Positions 63,319 through 64,000 of a stretch of DNA of 64,000 bases are shown here, in pieces. The notes beneath the pieces were generated by a model. That model saw only the letters and a program-made list of their open reading frames with translations. It did not search any database and was not told where the DNA came from. The stretch's first letter is position 1, and each line of letters opens with the position of its first letter. Source of the DNA: Nymphaea colorata (lineage: Eukaryota > Streptophyta > Magnoliopsida > Nymphaeales > Nymphaeaceae); the NCBI RefSeq assembly GCF_008831285.2, contig NC_045142.1, positions 18,043,354 through 18,107,353 on the forward strand. The letters are read 5' to 3'. The translations under genes and the position numbers were made by a program.

Positions 63319-63605
63319 CGCTGGGTACCGTTACTCAGCCCGATTAGAGCTTGTCCTCGGGCTTAGAAAAATGAGACTCGGGCAAGTTCGGTTGGACTTG
63401 ATAAGCACGGTCGGGTCTCATAATTATTTTTTTTATTTTTATTAATTTATATATATATATAATATTTATTATAATTAATTATTTTTATGTATTATTTCAT
63501 ATTAAAAATATTTTTTTAATGTAATCGAGCTCAAGTTTTTCCAATCAAGTCGGGCCCGAGCTCGAGTTTTAGATGTCAAGCTGGTCCGGCCTGATGCCCA
63601 GGCTT
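63319..63605. mobile_element. Degraded MITE, relative of the 45.9-kb element
   Basis: CGGGC-rich arms enclose an AT core at 63420-63520. The right end (CCGGCCTGATGCCCAGGCTTA) resembles the CCGATGCCCACCCCTA end of the intact copy. No duplication was found. Confidence 0.45.
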
Positions 63606-64000
63606 ACATTGCACCAACAAATTGTAAGGACTAGCTCCCCTTCTCCATGAATTGAATGGAATTAGAGATTCATAGTTTGTGGGTCTCATTGACCAAGTGT
63701 AGGAGTGTACAACTGATCCAACTAAAAACTTTCTAGTTTGAACTTGACTCGAGTTCCACTTTTCTAATAAGTGAAGTAACAAGTCAAACTCTAGTTTGAG
63801 ATAAAACTTGGGTTATACATGAGTTGAGTTTGAATTACATGAGCTCAATTAGTTTAAATTCAACTCATCTCATGTCTTCCGTGTTTGTTAGTATTCAGAA
63901 GGGTGTCGGTTATTTTTGACAAGTTTTAACACCATTTTTTATGGTTTTCATTTTCATTTTAAAGAAAAAAAAATTCTCAATCAAGTGACTATAACTTAAA

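Larger units (their letters stand above)
60185..64000. other. DVR promoter side and distal intergenic region
   Basis: CT-rich sequence on the minus strand near 60305-60330 probably belongs to the DVR leader. Beyond that are MITE-like elements (60582-60749 and 63319-63605), AT-rich DNA and short TA/GT repeats near 62.05 and 62.27 kb. No gene is supported. Confidence 0.5.

Noticed and set aside
1-64000. tRNA, rRNA and CRISPR scan by eye
   Set aside because: Only B-box-like cores in SINE-like contexts were seen. There was no complete tRNA cloverleaf, rRNA segment or regularly spaced repeat array.

Overview
The window is nuclear DNA from a flowering plant. The genes have many short exons with GT-AG introns of 0.08 to 2 kb, the intergenic space is AT-rich, there are long (TA)n tracts, and small non-autonomous DNA transposons (MITEs) are common. 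Plant-only protein types (a plastid divinyl-chlorophyllide reductase, a plant BAR-domain protein, a CHY/RING ubiquitin ligase) support this. I cannot place the species from sequence alone. I found no bacterial operons, CRISPR arrays or viral genes.

Layout. (1) 261-1880 (+): the 3' end of a CDK-like Ser/Thr kinase gene whose catalytic exons lie left of the window. (2) 5666-9819 (+): a 9-exon gene for a 305-residue BAR-domain protein of the At2g33490/At3g26910 type. (3) 11191-18610 (-): a 13-exon gene for a 427-residue, probably mitochondrial, helical-repeat (PPR-like) protein, convergent with gene 2. (4) 21536-29693 (+): a 9-exon gene for a 341-residue plastid-type atypical SDR (Rossmann-fold) protein, divergent from gene 3. 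Its intron 5 is a clear AT-AC U12-type intron. (5) 32172-32429 (+): a weak small membrane-protein ORF. (6) 32888-37018 (-): a 9-exon gene for NOP58, with an inferred 5'-UTR intron and a telo-box near 38.18 kb. (7) 42558-48084 (-): a 12-exon gene for a CHY-zinc-finger/RING E3 ligase of the MIEL1/RZFP34 type. (8) 55505-56800 (+): a small protein starting MGCGSS, probably N-myristoylated, family not recognised. (9) 58661-60184 (-): the intronless gene for divinyl chlorophyllide a 8-vinyl-reductase (DVR). Exon phases add up without a break in every multi-exon model, which is the main support for the coordinates.

The rest is repeat-rich. I could delimit three hAT-type MITEs with perfect 8-bp target-site duplications (45900-46122, 48804-48986, 52476-52671) and one 360-bp element with a perfect 9-bp duplication (33905-34264). 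Other copies are degraded. There is one possible SINE, several exact tandem duplications and large TA microsatellites. 38.3-42.5, 48.1-55.3 and 60.2-64 kb hold no gene I can support.

The genes are ordinary, unrelated housekeeping or regulatory loci and do not form a pathway cluster. The most interesting items are the AT-AC intron, the 25-nt micro-exon in gene 3, the possible dual start of the MGCGSS protein, the long DVR leader, and the MITE families with recoverable insertion scars. I did not find a convincing undescribed biological system.
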